From the NCBI GenBank assembly GCA_903970295.1, contig CAJCHQ010000095.1:1-13734 (forward strand): a stretch of DNA of 13,734 nucleotides. The letters run 5' to 3'. The stretch is from Bryobacterales bacterium (GTDB lineage: Bacteria > Cyanobacteriota > Vampirovibrionia > Obscuribacterales > Obscuribacteraceae). Shown one piece after another: positions 1-9,800 of the stretch. Position 1 is the stretch's first letter. Each line of letters starts with the position of its first letter. Under the pieces are notes generated by a model. That model made no database searches and was not told the DNA's origin. It was given only the letters and a program-made list of their open reading frames with translations. The position numbers were made by a program, and so were the translations under genes.

Positions 1-1
1 C

Positions 2-172
2 TTCTGGACCGAAGCCGAGGTCAACAACCGCCTCGAAGAAATTATGAACCGGGCTTGCGATCAAGTCTTCGAGATGTGCACGAAGTCCGGTCTCAGACCA
101 CGTATGGCAGCTTTGCGCATCGGCGTTTCTAAACTGGCAGAGGCCAAACGCCTGCGCGGCTTGTACCCTTAA
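2..172 (+). CDS. gdhA: Glutamate dehydrogenase, C-terminal fragment (5' end outside window)
   Basis: This is the 56-codon tail of a Glu/Leu/Phe/Val dehydrogenase, most likely NAD(P)-dependent glutamate dehydrogenase, which interconverts glutamate with 2-oxoglutarate and ammonium in the cytoplasm. The visible part begins FWTEAEVNNRLEEIM and ends LAEAKRLRGLYP before a TAA. It reproduces the family's closing helices: a 'FWTEEEV..RLE.IM' helix, an amphipathic helix, and the terminal 'AEA.RLRG' motif followed by an aromatic residue. The catalytic and nucleotide-binding domains lie upstream of the window. Leucine and phenylalanine dehydrogenases belong to the same superfamily, but their C-termini differ from this pattern. 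Frame 2 is the only open frame to the window edge that gives a known family. A 10-bp hairpin follows 13 bases after the stop. Confidence 0.88.
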   Translation, partial: FWTEAEVNNRLEEIMNRACDQVFEMCTKSGLRPRMAALRIGVSKLAEAKRLRGLYP

Positions 173-185
173 ACTCGGATTGTCA

Positions 186-216
186 GTTGAAATCCCCACC
201 AGTTTAGGATTTCAGC
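186..216 (+). terminator. Hairpin downstream of glutamate dehydrogenase, possible weak terminator
   Basis: TGAAATCC at 188-195 and GGATTTCA at 207-214 are perfect inverted repeats around an 11-base loop. Outer T-G and G-C pairs extend the stem to 10 bp. It lies just after the gdhA stop, where a terminator would be expected. No U-run follows (the next bases are AAAATCTATGG), so intrinsic termination is uncertain. Confidence 0.3.
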
Positions 217-328
217 AAAATCTATGGCAAAAAGAGAGCGACTGCGGCAAGCCACCACCGGCCAGCAAACTGGCCTGGGACACGCAGGCTGTCAAAGGCG
301 TAAAATCCCGTGATCGCCCGGTATAGTT

Positions 329-356
329 TTGCCCTCGGCGTGGAACGTAGTATTAG
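329..356 (+). promoter_or_regulatory. Candidate sigma-70-type promoter for the DUF4388 gene
   Basis: TTGCCC at 329-334 (4 of 6 against TTGACA) is followed after 16 bases by TATTAG at 351-356 (4 of 6 against TATAAT). Transcription would start near 362, giving a leader of about 50 bases before the ATG at 411. The match is modest and rests on position and spacing only. The rest of the 173-410 gap holds no convincing gene. Confidence 0.3.
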
Positions 357-410
357 CGGAAAATCATCTTCCCCTTGATGTTGGCCCCTACACCTCTCTG
401 AATTGGCAAA

Positions 411-2018
411 ATGTATTCGAAAAACGCACCCCGCAATATCCGCCTGCCGAAGCAACTCGTGGTGCCGAGCTATGAGGACATTCAGTTCTTGATGCAGGAA
501 GCGAGTAAGACCATAGGTCGTATGGTTGAGCTGCCCTGGGCTCCGCCTGATAACAAACAAGACTTTTTGCTGACGGTCAAATACGACACTCGCGAATCTG
601 ATCCGCTCTGGGTACTTTTTCAGACGACACCGGCTGGGCAGTCAGCGGTTTGGAATTATCAAAGTCGCGACGTCACTTTACTGGCTAACATTCTCATGTC
701 CTCTTCCGGTTCCGACCAATTACAGGATGTCGTGCCGCAAAGCGCATTGATGGGCAAAGCTGCCGATAATTCTATGGGCCCGCAGGCCGCTGGTCAGGCT
801 AAAGCCGAGACGAAATCATTCTCCACGAGCGGCATCTCGTTCGAGCCGCCTCGACCTGGCGTGAAAGCTGCCATGGAAGGTGATTTGAAAAATTTGCAAG
901 TACCCAATCTTTTGCAATCAATCACTCTTTCCAAAATGACCGGTCGTCTGGATGTGCGCACTCGCTCTGAAAATTGCGAGGTTTACTTCCAGGACGGCAT
1001 TCCGCTTCACTGCGTCCTCAATAACAATACGGGCGATACGGCAATAATTGAGCTGATTACCTGGCAGCAAGGCGAGTTTCGTTTCTGGCAAGAAGAGAAA
1101 TGCGTGGAGCGCACAGTCAATAAACGGCTCGATACCATGCTCATGGAAGGTGTCGCCCTTCTCGATCAAACTAAATATTTAGAGACGGCAGGTCTGAAAT
1201 TCGAATCTTGTCTAGTCAAGAAAAATGCGATGATCTCTGAAGAAGAGTTTGCCGCACGTGTCAATAAAGGCACACCGATTGGCTTACCACAACAATTGGA
1301 TTTCTACGAATTGATCGATAACCGCAATAGCTTATTCGAGTTGCTGCGCAACCGCCCCATGCACAAAACACAGTGGGTGCCGATTTTATTCAACCTGGTC
1401 AGTTGCGGATTGGTGCAAATAACAGACCAAGCTCCGACCCAGAACCGGTTGGCAAAGCTGAAATCGCTGGGCGTCGACGAAAGCGCTGTCCAGCAAGTGG
1501 TGAAAAATTTGATCCGGCCGGAAACCGGAATTCTCACCTATCCCGCATTCATATATCTGCTGGACCAGGAATATCTTCGCTACGAGCACTTCAACTTTCC
1601 CTTTTCCTTGATCATCTTTAGCATCGGTCAGCGCAAGGGTGGAGCCGATGGACTGGTTGAAGCCCTGCAAATGTTGGCAGTGAGACGAGCAATGCAACGT
1701 ATTGGCTTGGTCAAACGCGCGGTCGACATGCTCGGACACTACGAAACGTTCGACTATGCCATGCTTCTTCCCAATACCAACTCCACAGCCGCCAGCGCTT
1801 TGGCGCAGAGAATCGCCGATGTTTTGCGGGAAGCGCCATTGTCGTCAGACATGGATTCTCGCAGTCTCGCTCTCGCCTTTGGCGTCGCCACTGTGCCTGA
1901 GGATTGCCAGGAATTAGATCGGGTCGTCCTGCTCGCTCGTAAGGCTCGGGACAAATCCAAATTTACACAACAAAGAGTCGTCCTCGCCCGAGAAATCATG
2001 ACTCAAGGGGGCACTTAA
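411..2018 (+). CDS. DUF4388 (PATAN-type) protein with degenerate GGDEF domain
   Basis: This is a cytoplasmic signalling or scaffold protein of 535 residues. Residues about 14-98 form an unrecognised small domain, and 100-152 is a low-complexity linker. Residues about 155-252 are a DUF4388 domain: 'EGDLKNLQVPNLLQSITLSKMTG.L.V' followed by 'VYFQDGIPLHCVL' and 'GDTAIIELITWQQGEFRF'. Residues 255-340 look like the helical, winged-helix-like segment that often follows DUF4388. Residues about 367-527 follow a GGDEF fold: 'ETGILTYPAFIYLLDQEYLR' at the start, LGHYETFDYAMLLPNT at 441-456, and 'LALAFGVATVPED' near the end. In the signature position ETFDY (445-449) replaces GGDEF, and the metal-binding Asp is not evident, so it should not make cyclic di-GMP. 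DUF4388 proteins are common in cyanobacteria and in gliding or multicellular bacteria, often in regulation. The ATG at 411 lacks a clear Shine-Dalgarno sequence, but a TGA at 399-401 leaves little room upstream. No membrane segment is visible. Confidence 0.9.
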   Translation: MYSKNAPRNIRLPKQLVVPSYEDIQFLMQEASKTIGRMVELPWAPPDNKQDFLLTVKYDTRESDPLWVLFQTTPAGQSAVWNYQSRDVTLLANILMSSSGSDQLQDVVPQSALMGKAADNSMGPQAAGQAKAETKSFSTSGISFEPPRPGVKAAMEGDLKNLQVPNLLQSITLSKMTGRLDVRTRSENCEVYFQDGIPLHCVLNNNTGDTAIIELITWQQGEFRFWQEEKCVERTVNKRLDTMLMEGVALLDQTKYLETAGLKFESCLVKKNAMISEEEFAARVNKGTPIGLPQQLDFYELIDNRNSLFELLRNRPMHKTQWVPILFNLVSCGLVQITDQAPTQNRLAKLKSLGVDESAVQQVVKNLIRPETGILTYPAFIYLLDQEYLRYEHFNFPFSLIIFSIGQRKGGADGLVEALQMLAVRRAMQRIGLVKRAVDMLGHYETFDYAMLLPNTNSTAASALAQRIADVLREAPLSSDMDSRSLALAFGVATVPEDCQELDRVVLLARKARDKSKFTQQRVVLAREIMTQGGT

Positions 2019-2182
2019 CTGGGTTAAGCGGAGACTCTACTCCCAGGCGCCTTTGTTCCTCGATTTAGCTATCGCATCTACGTGTTTTCCCCACTGAGGA
2101 CCGGGGACGGTGATACATGACATTCGCGCAAATGCTTGACCAGAGCAAGATTGCGCTCGATTGACCGACGATTTAAATTCTC

Positions 2183-2211
2183 TTGACAGATGAGCGTCAG
2201 ATTCGCAGAAT
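2183..2211 (+). promoter_or_regulatory. Candidate sigma-70 promoter for the 2281 gene
   Basis: A perfect TTGACA at 2183-2188 is followed after exactly 17 bases by CAGAAT at 2206-2211 (4 of 6 against TATAAT). Transcription would start near 2218, about 60 bases before the GTG at 2281. This is the best-looking promoter in the window. The 2019-2280 gap contains no other feature I can support. Confidence 0.5.
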
Positions 2212-2280
2212 AGAAGTCCGCTCAAACCTCTGCGAGCGACCTAGATTTTTTCTTTACACCCCAGATCAGAAAATCCGAGA

Positions 2281-3264
2281 GTGCCCGTGAAGCATTTGAT
2301 GGATCCTGCCGCGCCCCCATGGCAGGGTTTAGTGACATGTCCAGAATGGAGCGCCGGCATCGCCGGTTCAGAGTCTCCGTCTCATTCGCCTGCCGTGCAA
2401 TACGCAGTGCGTCAAAGACAGGCATTAGAGTCGATTGCCGGTGGACCAGGGGCGATAGCCGACCTTTCACCATTTGCGCTCAAGTCCGTGCAGGACGCTG
2501 CCACCAAGCCACGAAGGAGCGAGCGCACCGTTGGTAATACCGAAGATTGCACTTCAGTAATCCGAATTAACAGTGTAGCAACGTCGGAAGTAGTCGCTGA
2601 AAGCTGGCCGAAAGAGCTCAGTGACGCCGATAAAATTATCGCAAATGGATTTGTGCCAGCTGCAGATGCTCCGCGCCGAGGGCTTGCCAGCCTCGTGCCC
2701 ACAGCTAAAATAGCGAGACCGTCCAACAATTGCAGCCTTGAAGAATTCAATCCCGCTCAATCCTTTACTGAAGCTTACACGGCATGGGGGCTCGAGCCTG
2801 AGCCCGTGGATAGTCAAACGGAAGCGGCATATGATTCGGAAACGGCACATGTTCCGGAAACGGCACATGTTTTTGAGGCGGCACCACTTTTTGAAACGGT
2901 GAAGATAAACCATCCTGATCTGGCCAGCATGGATATGATGACAGCACTGAGAAGCTTCAACGGCAGCGGTGTTGAAATCGAGCAGACGATCGATTGGACA
3001 GGCAAGCGAGTTCTCATGCAAACGGCTCCTTTCGGCGTACTGACTGAAAGCTGGACGCCGTGCGGCAACGGTAAAATGCTTTATGACATGGTGCTGCAGG
3101 ATGAGCTCAAGCGAGAGCTCTTTAGCGAAAATATAAATCAGATGGGCATCCGCACAATCGTACATACGACCTATGCTGATGCCGACGGTAAGAAGAGCCA
3201 TGTTGTGGCCCAACGAGTGACAACCAGCTCGGATAGTCGCCAACCTCTAGTTACTTACGGCTAA
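2281..3264 (+). CDS. Hypothetical protein, variable N-terminus and conserved-looking C-terminus
   Basis: I do not recognise this 327-residue protein. The first ~215 residues are rich in Ala, Pro, Ser and Glu and look disordered. They include a tandem hexapeptide stretch at 181-204 (EAAYDS, ETAHVP, ETAHVF, EAAPLF). Residues about 215-318 look like a folded alpha/beta domain, with 'IEQTIDWTGKRVLMQTAPFG', 'CGNGKMLYDMVLQDELKREL' and 'GIRTIVHTTYADADGKKSHVV'. There is no signal peptide or membrane helix. The GTG at 2281 gives the longest frame. An ATG at 2299 (Met7), with GAAG seven bases upstream, is a plausible alternative. The macrodomain gene follows after 67 bases on the same strand, so the two may be co-transcribed from the 2183 promoter. 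The opposite strand is also open at 2554-3243, but its translation is Cys/His/Arg-rich and unlike a real protein. Confidence 0.75.
   Translation: MPVKHLMDPAAPPWQGLVTCPEWSAGIAGSESPSHSPAVQYAVRQRQALESIAGGPGAIADLSPFALKSVQDAATKPRRSERTVGNTEDCTSVIRINSVATSEVVAESWPKELSDADKIIANGFVPAADAPRRGLASLVPTAKIARPSNNCSLEEFNPAQSFTEAYTAWGLEPEPVDSQTEAAYDSETAHVPETAHVFEAAPLFETVKINHPDLASMDMMTALRSFNGSGVEIEQTIDWTGKRVLMQTAPFGVLTESWTPCGNGKMLYDMVLQDELKRELFSENINQMGIRTIVHTTYADADGKKSHVVAQRVTTSSDSRQPLVTYG
2821..2892 (+). repeat. 18-bp tandem repeat, four units, in coding sequence
   Basis: Four head-to-tail 18-bp units encode the hexapeptides EAAYDS, ETAHVP, ETAHVF and EAAPLF. The two central units are nearly identical: both start GAAACGGCACATGTT and differ in the last three bases. 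A fifth partial unit (GAAACGG) follows. The unit length keeps the frame, as expected for a coding minisatellite in a disordered linker. Confidence 0.75.
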
Positions 3265-3304
3265 TCAGCAAAGAACGCATTGATAGATTCGGCTGCTAAA
3301 ATAA

Positions 3305-3324
3305 CTCCGGCTCAGTGCTCGGAG
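3305..3324 (+). promoter_or_regulatory. Hairpin covering the macrodomain ribosome binding site
   Basis: CTCCG at 3305-3309 pairs perfectly with CGGAG at 3320-3324 around a 10-base loop, with a possible extra G-T pair inside. GGAG at 3321-3324 is also the Shine-Dalgarno core of the ATG at 3332, so the stem would hide the ribosome binding site. Whether this regulates translation is inference. Confidence 0.35.
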
Positions 3325-3331
3325 AGACGAC

Positions 3332-3877
3332 ATGACGATCGAAGTTCGCGCCGGTCAGGCGAAAATTTGCCTGGTCAAAGGTGACATAACGCGGCAGCAA
3401 GTCGAAGCAATAGTTAACGCGGCCAATTCATCATTGCTTGGTGGTGGTGGCGTTGATGGTGCCATTCACCGAGCCGGCGGACCGGCAATCCTCGAAGAAT
3501 GCAAACAAATTCGTGCCATGCAAGGGCAGTGCAGACCAGGAGCAGCCGTCATCACTGGTGGTGGCAATCTGCCGGTCAAATTCGTCATTCACGCTGTCGG
3601 ACCGATCTGGCGCGGTGGCACTACAGATGAGGCCACGACCCTTGCCAATGCGTATACAAACAGCCTGGAACTGGCCGTTCAATACGAAATCAAAACTATC
3701 GCTTTTCCTTCGATCAGCACAGGTGCATATGGGTATCCGATCAATGAAGCCGCCGCAATCGCACTAAGCACGGTCAGTAACTTCTGCAAAAATCGCGAGA
3801 GCATCGAAGAAGTGCGCTTCGTTGTCTTTGACGAATTCAATCTCCGCGCTTATGAAGAGATTCTGAGCAAAGGCTAG
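3332..3877 (+). CDS. ymdB: Macrodomain protein, YmdB-like O-acetyl-ADP-ribose deacetylase
   Basis: This is a single-domain macro protein of 181 residues, close in length to E. coli YmdB (177 residues) and strongly similar to it in motif order. The known family activity is hydrolysis of O-acetyl-ADP-ribose and removal of ADP-ribose from modified proteins in the cytoplasm; E. coli YmdB also inhibits RNase III. Visible motifs are GDIT at 17-20 (Asp18 expected to contact adenine), '[25 protein letters not shown]' at 26-50 with the catalytic-region Asn32 and Asp42, '[10 protein letters not shown]' at 87-96, and the phosphate loop STGAYGYP at 129-136. All key residues are present, so it should be active. 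The start is an ATG with GGAGAG five bases upstream. It sits 67 bases after the 2281 gene, and its TAG overlaps the stop of the convergent giant gene. Confidence 0.95.
   Translation: MTIEVRAGQAKICLVKGDITRQQVEAIVNAANSSLLGGGGVDGAIHRAGGPAILEECKQIRAMQGQCRPGAAVITGGGNLPVKFVIHAVGPIWRGGTTDEATTLANAYTNSLELAVQYEIKTIAFPSISTGAYGYPINEAAAIALSTVSNFCKNRESIEEVRFVVFDEFNLRAYEEILSKG
3874..3877. other. Shared CTAG: overlapping convergent stop codons
   Basis: The palindrome CTAG contains the TAG of the macrodomain gene (3875-3877, plus strand) and the TAG of the giant gene (3876-3874, minus strand). There is no room between the two genes for a separate terminator, so each transcript must run into the other gene or end inside it. 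Confidence 0.9.
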
Positions 3878-6800
3878 GGCGCGCTAGTGTCCTGGACGTC
3901 ATTGCCATCTTTGGAAAACGTTTGCGTAAATCCAGGTGATTCGAGTGATAGCACGCCATCTTTGAAGACAGCTTTGGTGCCTTCTGGCATGACCGCTTTA
4001 CCTTCCGGATAAGTAAACTGCGTGTTCGTGACAACGCCATTCTCGATCGTGCTGGTGAACTTGATGCCGCCAGGAATTTCTCCGGTCAATTCGGTTGGCA
4101 CTTTGCCTGGTCTTTCGGTAACGCTCACCGAATCTCCGAAGTGGACTGTTCTATATGAATCTACTTGACGCCCATTCACCTTTTCTTTCGGACCGATTTC
4201 TTCGATCCAATTCTCTTTAGTGTGATCGATGATGCGTGTGCCGTCCTCCATGAGTGTGTTTTCCACTCCGGAAGTAATATTCAACTGCTGGCTCTTAACT
4301 CCGGGATCAAGGGTTCTGCGTGTTCCGACCAGATCTCCGTTGTTGCGGGTCGACAAATTCCAACTGCGACCCTTTTCATCATTCAAAACTCGATTATCGG
4401 GATTGCCGCGCTCGGTCCAAATCGAGCCTTCGTCGGTGTTGCTTTGCAGGTCCCAGGCTTTCTCTTCCAAACGGTCTGTCCACATTTTCTGGTCAGGATC
4501 GGCTGGGTCATGCCAGAGATAGCCGTCTCCATAAGCGTCTTCCAGATCGAATGATTTTGTCGAAGGCGCTGGTTCGAACAATTTGTACAAGGTACCGGTA
4601 TCGTCTGTGAATTTGCCGAGATGGTAGCCGGCAATATCTGCCTCGATATCGTATCTGGTGCCATTGTCCATGATGAACTCAGGTGCTTCGGCAGGCGCTG
4701 CGCCCGGTGCGTCGGCAGGGATCTGATCCGGAGAAGTGTCACCACCGATGGTGGTCTCTGGCGCCGGAGCGGGTTCGGGATTGGGTTCGGGTTCAGGATT
4801 GGGATTGCCGGGAGCAGGAATTACTTGCTCGGTGTTGTCTGCCAAATTCTTGATGATCTTGCTGCCGTCAGCGTTTGTTGTGGTTTCGGTTTGCGCTGTT
4901 AGATTTCTTTCAACCGACTGGATGCCGGCTTCAGGATCGCGCAAGGTAACAGTGCCTGGATGATCGGCTGACACATTCCAAATTCGGCCTGACTCTGGAT
5001 CGGTCCAAATTTTGGCATTTGCATTCTCGCTGTCGGTCCAGATATTGCCACCGGCAAGTTGCTCATCGAAGTCATATGATTTGCCGGACGGCTCAAACAG
5101 TCTGTAGATGACTTTAGGGTGACCTTGATCGTCAACTTCGTTGAGTTGATGCTCTCCGATTGTGTTAACACCTAACTCGCCAGCTCTGGTGAACTGCTTA
5201 CCATCATGACCGACGAGGGGTTCCGCCATGTCATCAGGATTGATTTCGATGTCGGGCGACCTTCCAGCTGCATCTTCCACGTCAGCTGCTTTCGCCAGGT
5301 CCGGCGGCGGGGGCGGCGGCTCAGGCGGCTTGGCCAAACCGGGTAATTCATCGTTGACGGTAGCAACTGCATCAACATTAGGAGTCTTCAATGCGTAGTC
5401 AGCAGGATTGATAGGCCCTGGTTTTTCGCCTTTCGGCAAACCTTTCGGGAACTGGAATCTGATCTTACCTTCCATGATCTGGATGGCCAGGTTTTTCGCA
5501 TCTTTGGCATCTTGTCCTGATGTGATGCCATCAATCGCTTTTTCAACAAGTTTTTTCGATGCCACGAATTCTGGTTTGGTGAAGTCTGGAGGATTGCCCT
5601 TGCCGGCTTGGGTCAGCTGTCTGGATTTGTCGATGGCATCGAGGACGGTTTTGATCGAATAGATATCAGCATTAGGGGCTGAAAGCATGATGCTCACGAC
5701 TTGCTTGAATTCCGGGAAATTCTTGAAACCGTCTCCCATGATCCGCAAAACATCGGACAACGCTCTGGCATCAGTTTTGCCGAGTTCCATCAGTCGAGCC
5801 GCGACTGGTTCAGAGAATGCTTGCACAGGCTGCTTATCCCGAGCCGCCGTTTCCTGGGCCTGCCTGGACACACCCAGTGCTTCCAACTCACTCAAACGCA
5901 AAGCTTGTGTATCGGCTGGCAATGTGGGTAAGGCTTTAGGCGGCTTGACGAAAGGTTTGCCGTCTCTGCCAACGATGGTCTCACCGACCGCAGCCGGGGC
6001 ATTGTCAAAATAAGCTTTCGCTGATTCAGGAATCGTATTCGAATTGGCGAAGCGCACCCGAATGTCGGATTGCATCCAACTAGGCAGAGTTGCCGGATCG
6101 AGGTTGGACAGCCATTCCGGATAAGGTGTTTGATTGTGCGTCAGACTCTGCGGGTCCCCCGGCGCGGCCAGGAATTGCTGCGTCAGGGTCCTCCATTTGG
6201 GCCCATCAGCAGCGAAGCGCGCCCTTAGTGCTTCGATTTGATGCCAACCATCTATGTGGTTGATGATGTTATCTTCGGAATAAGTCTGAGGGCGTCCAGG
6301 CACTTGATCGTTCACAATCGTCGACCGTTTCGTGATCCTGAACAAGAAGTCATTCCATTCTTGATCGCTCATGTTGCCTGGATGAGCCGCCAACTCTCGG
6401 GCTGCAGCTATCTGATCCGGGCCGACCACCCCTGCTTTTTCGCCAGGCGGAGTGGCTTGCAGCCGCTGCATCAAAGCATTGGTTTCAAGATTCGCCCTAG
6501 CTATGCGGCGAGTTTGATCGAAATCAGCCGGCTTGAATTCTTGCCAGTTGGGCACGTCGCGCGTGTGCTGCGTACCGTCGGCATAAACTCTGGTAGTTTT
6601 GCCGTTCCATACAGTTTCGCGCACCACATTCGGTTCGCTCTCAGGCCATCCTAAACGTAATGCTTCATTGCCATCGAATACCCAATTCGAGCGGACCAGG
6701 TTTCCGTTTGGCCAGGTGACTTCGAAGATGTCCGGAGTAACTTTGAGAACCGTGGTGTGATCCGGGAAAAAAGTGGCTTCGATCGCCGGTCTCGTGATAT

Positions 6801-9800
6801 TGCCGTGAGCGTCGGTGAGAGCTTTATAAGTTTCCACTCGAGTGCCGACATGATCTGGATCAGTGTAGTCTACGACTCGCGTCAAACCGTTCGGATGATT
6901 GGCGAAATCAGCAGTGATAGTTCCTTCTGCCGGAGCCACTCTAATATCAACGCCGCCCACTGCCTGCCTTTCACTCTCAGGCATATGGTCGATTGTATCG
7001 GCGTCGTTCCAGAGACGGCGACCATGAGCAGTTCGCATGTCGACTGCCGGATCGCCCAGATTTTGTCGCCAGGTGAGAAGAGCATCGTTGGTCAGGGGGG
7101 CATAGGCAAGATTGTCCAGAACCGGTTGCAGATCGACAGCGGCCGTGTTTTCTGTCACAGGCTTCTCGAGCTTCACGCCGGGGAAAGATTCCAGAATTTG
7201 CGGCATGGAATAATATTGGCCCAGAATGCTGGCTTCGACACTATTTGGTGTCAGCTCCGCATAACGATGAGCAATCGACTTGGGTGCCGGGAATTCTTGA
7301 GCGATGGCCGGATCTTCGTTGGTCAACCTGACCAGAAACTCGCGGCGAGACTCGGGCGTCGAGGTGGTGGGATCAAGCTCCGCATATCTTCCTTGAACAG
7401 CTCTCGCGACTTGATTGAGATATTGGTCGGTTACTTTAGGAGCGACTTGACTGAATTCAGGATGATCGTTGAGATAGGAAACCACTTCATTGCGATAGGC
7501 AATACGGTTCTCGGCGGCAGACATTGGCTGGCCATCGGGATTCAGCCGCACGCGGTTCCAGCTTTGCAGAACATCCTGGAATTGTGAAAAAGGACTGCGT
7601 ACGATTGGTGAATTCGGATCGGCTGGATTTTCGTGAACTGGTTGTCCGGAAGCATCTGTGGGAGCCAAGGTGAGAGCATTCTCGGCTGAATAAAGTTGAA
7701 TCGGCGTCCGGCTGGCTTGCTTGGCGGGATCGAGAACACCATTTTCGGGCAGATAAGCGTCGTTGATCAAATTGCGGAAGCGAAGGTCGTTCGATTTTTT
7801 TGCATAGTCTTTAACGAGCGCTTCAATTGCTTTTCCATCGGCGCTGTGAGCCATGTTTCGCAAAGTTTCATAGGATTCGGCAGCGCTCGAGCCAAGTTCT
7901 TCGAGCACTCCAGGATGTTCTGCACCGATATTAACCAGTTGCGCACCATTGATGATCGTATCGAAAGCGACTCGGTAAGCCGGTTGTACTTTAACCGTCG
8001 CCGGTTTGCTGGCGAAGCCCTCGATGTTATGCACCGGTACTTCATCGCCTTGATAAGCTTTGGCGACTATATCTCCAACTTCAGGACCGCGATGCAGAGT
8101 CTCGGCCAGGCGCCCAAGCTGACCCTGGAATTTGCCCGTTTTGTCATTCTCTGCAACCCAGCGGTTGAAATCATGCAAGGCAGTGGCGAACTTTTCCGGG
8201 TCGCCGCCGAAATTATTGTTGACATCAATGAATTTGGCTACACCCGCTTTGAACTTCGGCAAGTCAGCAGGCGCGACCGTGTATTCCATCGGCGCTTTTT
8301 CGGCTTGATCGATCAAGCTCTTGAGACGAGCTGCTTCAGGTTTATTCGCATCCAGAGTACTTAAATAATCGACGACTTTGTTCAGGTGGTCGACCAGAGC
8401 CCGTCTCTGAGCCGGGTCCCCAGGCTTGGCCAAACTGACCATGAGGTCTTTCTGCTCGGGGGTGGCATGCTCCGGCTGACTCATCAACTCCGGATTAGCA
8501 TCGGCGGGAATCGCCATCAGTTTAAGGAAAGCCTGACGCATCTCGGGATTGGCAGCCAATTCTGCATAGGCTGTTAAACGAGGAAACTGGCCGTTAGTTT
8601 TATCGGCCAGGTCTTTGATTCCCGGCAACAAATTCGCGTGATCTTGAACATACTGGCAAAAATCTCGCAATTGCTCGGGGGTGCCAGAGCGAGGCATGGC
8701 CGCGTCCCGGAGCATCGTGAAGCCTTCGGCAACCGGCACCGCGATCTCTTGACTGACTTTGACTTCAACTTCCGGATGACCGCTGGCACCACCGTCAGAA
8801 GCAAAACCATGCCCGAATTGATTGTAGAGAGCGCCACCGGCCAAACGTTTCGCCGCGGCCAAAAGATTGGCTTTTGTATCGGTGAGAGCGCTGGAAACAG
8901 CATCGACAGCGCGGTTAACAGCAGATGGACGACGAGCAGCCGGGGCCGTTTCGGCTGCGGGTGCAGTCGTTTCGCGAGCAGTAAGTGGAGATCCTTCACG
9001 AGCAACAACTGGTGTCGCCTCACGAGCAACAACTGGAGATCCTTCACGAGCAACAACTGGCGCTGCTTCAGGTGCCGCAGCCAGAGGCGCTTTGGGAACC
9101 TGTGTTTTAGCGCCTTCATAAAGTCCGAACATGGCACCGACACCGACGCTTTGCACGGTGGCGTCGACGAGACCATCCATAGTCAGTTGTTGGCGATGAA
9201 TACCGGCGTTCGTGAGATATCCGGCGACGCCACCAGGGACGCTACCAATCGCTGTGAACGGAACTTTCAAGGCAATCGATTGGGCTTTGGTCAGAACCGC
9301 TTCTTTCAAAGTCGAAGTTGTCGCTTTGGCAATAATATTTTCAGCAGCGCTTTTTGCATTCACGCCCAGAAATTCAGCCACCGGCTTTGTCGCAGCCTGC
9401 AGAGCGCCTTTAACGGCCGGGGCGGCAAAAGTCTCTAAAGCACCGAGTGAAAAAGCCAACGTAGCGAATGAAACTCCTCCCACCACACCATTTTCGGTGC
9501 GGTTGATCAAACTTTGACCAAGTGAGCCGTTGTTATGATCGCTGCCCGTGAGAAATTCCACGCCGAAGCCAATCTTGCCGGCCTGTAAGGCGCTTAAACC
9601 AAGGGCTTTCGGCTTCGATATGCGAGCCATGACGGAGGTTTCGCGGGCGGCGCCTGCAGTCGATTCTCTCGCTCGCGCCAGAGCTTGTATAGTCCTTTCA
9701 GCGCCCGCAACTTCCAGTTCGGCTCTGTCAAGGGCCGAGACTTCTGCAGCAACTTTTTCACCACCCGAGAAAAACTTCCGCACTTGAGGAAGCAACTTGA

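Noticed and set aside
224..313. 29-codon frame MAKRERLRQA... in the gap after glutamate dehydrogenase
   Set aside because: Very short, without a ribosome binding site or recognisable sequence.
222..560. 112-codon minus-strand frame upstream of and overlapping the DUF4388 gene
   Set aside because: It overlaps the N-terminus of a well supported gene, and its translation resembles no protein family.
1386..1739. 117-codon minus-strand frame inside the DUF4388 gene
   Set aside because: It lies fully opposite a recognisable domain and has a composition typical of a shadow frame.
2554..3243. 229-codon minus-strand frame opposite the 2281 gene
   Set aside because: Cys/His/Arg-rich translation with repeated CRF segments that only reflect the plus-strand repeat; the plus-strand frame is longer and has a promoter.
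8965..9060. CRISPR-like regularly spaced repeats
   Set aside because: The 24-bp units are contiguous with no unique spacers, keep the reading frame and encode an octapeptide repeat.
6757..9438. Long plus-strand open frames opposite the giant gene (6757-7587, 7696-8364, 8638-9438)
   Set aside because: Their translations are rich in Cys, His, Ser and Arg and match no family. They mirror the codon pattern of the minus-strand gene, whose composition is protein-like throughout.
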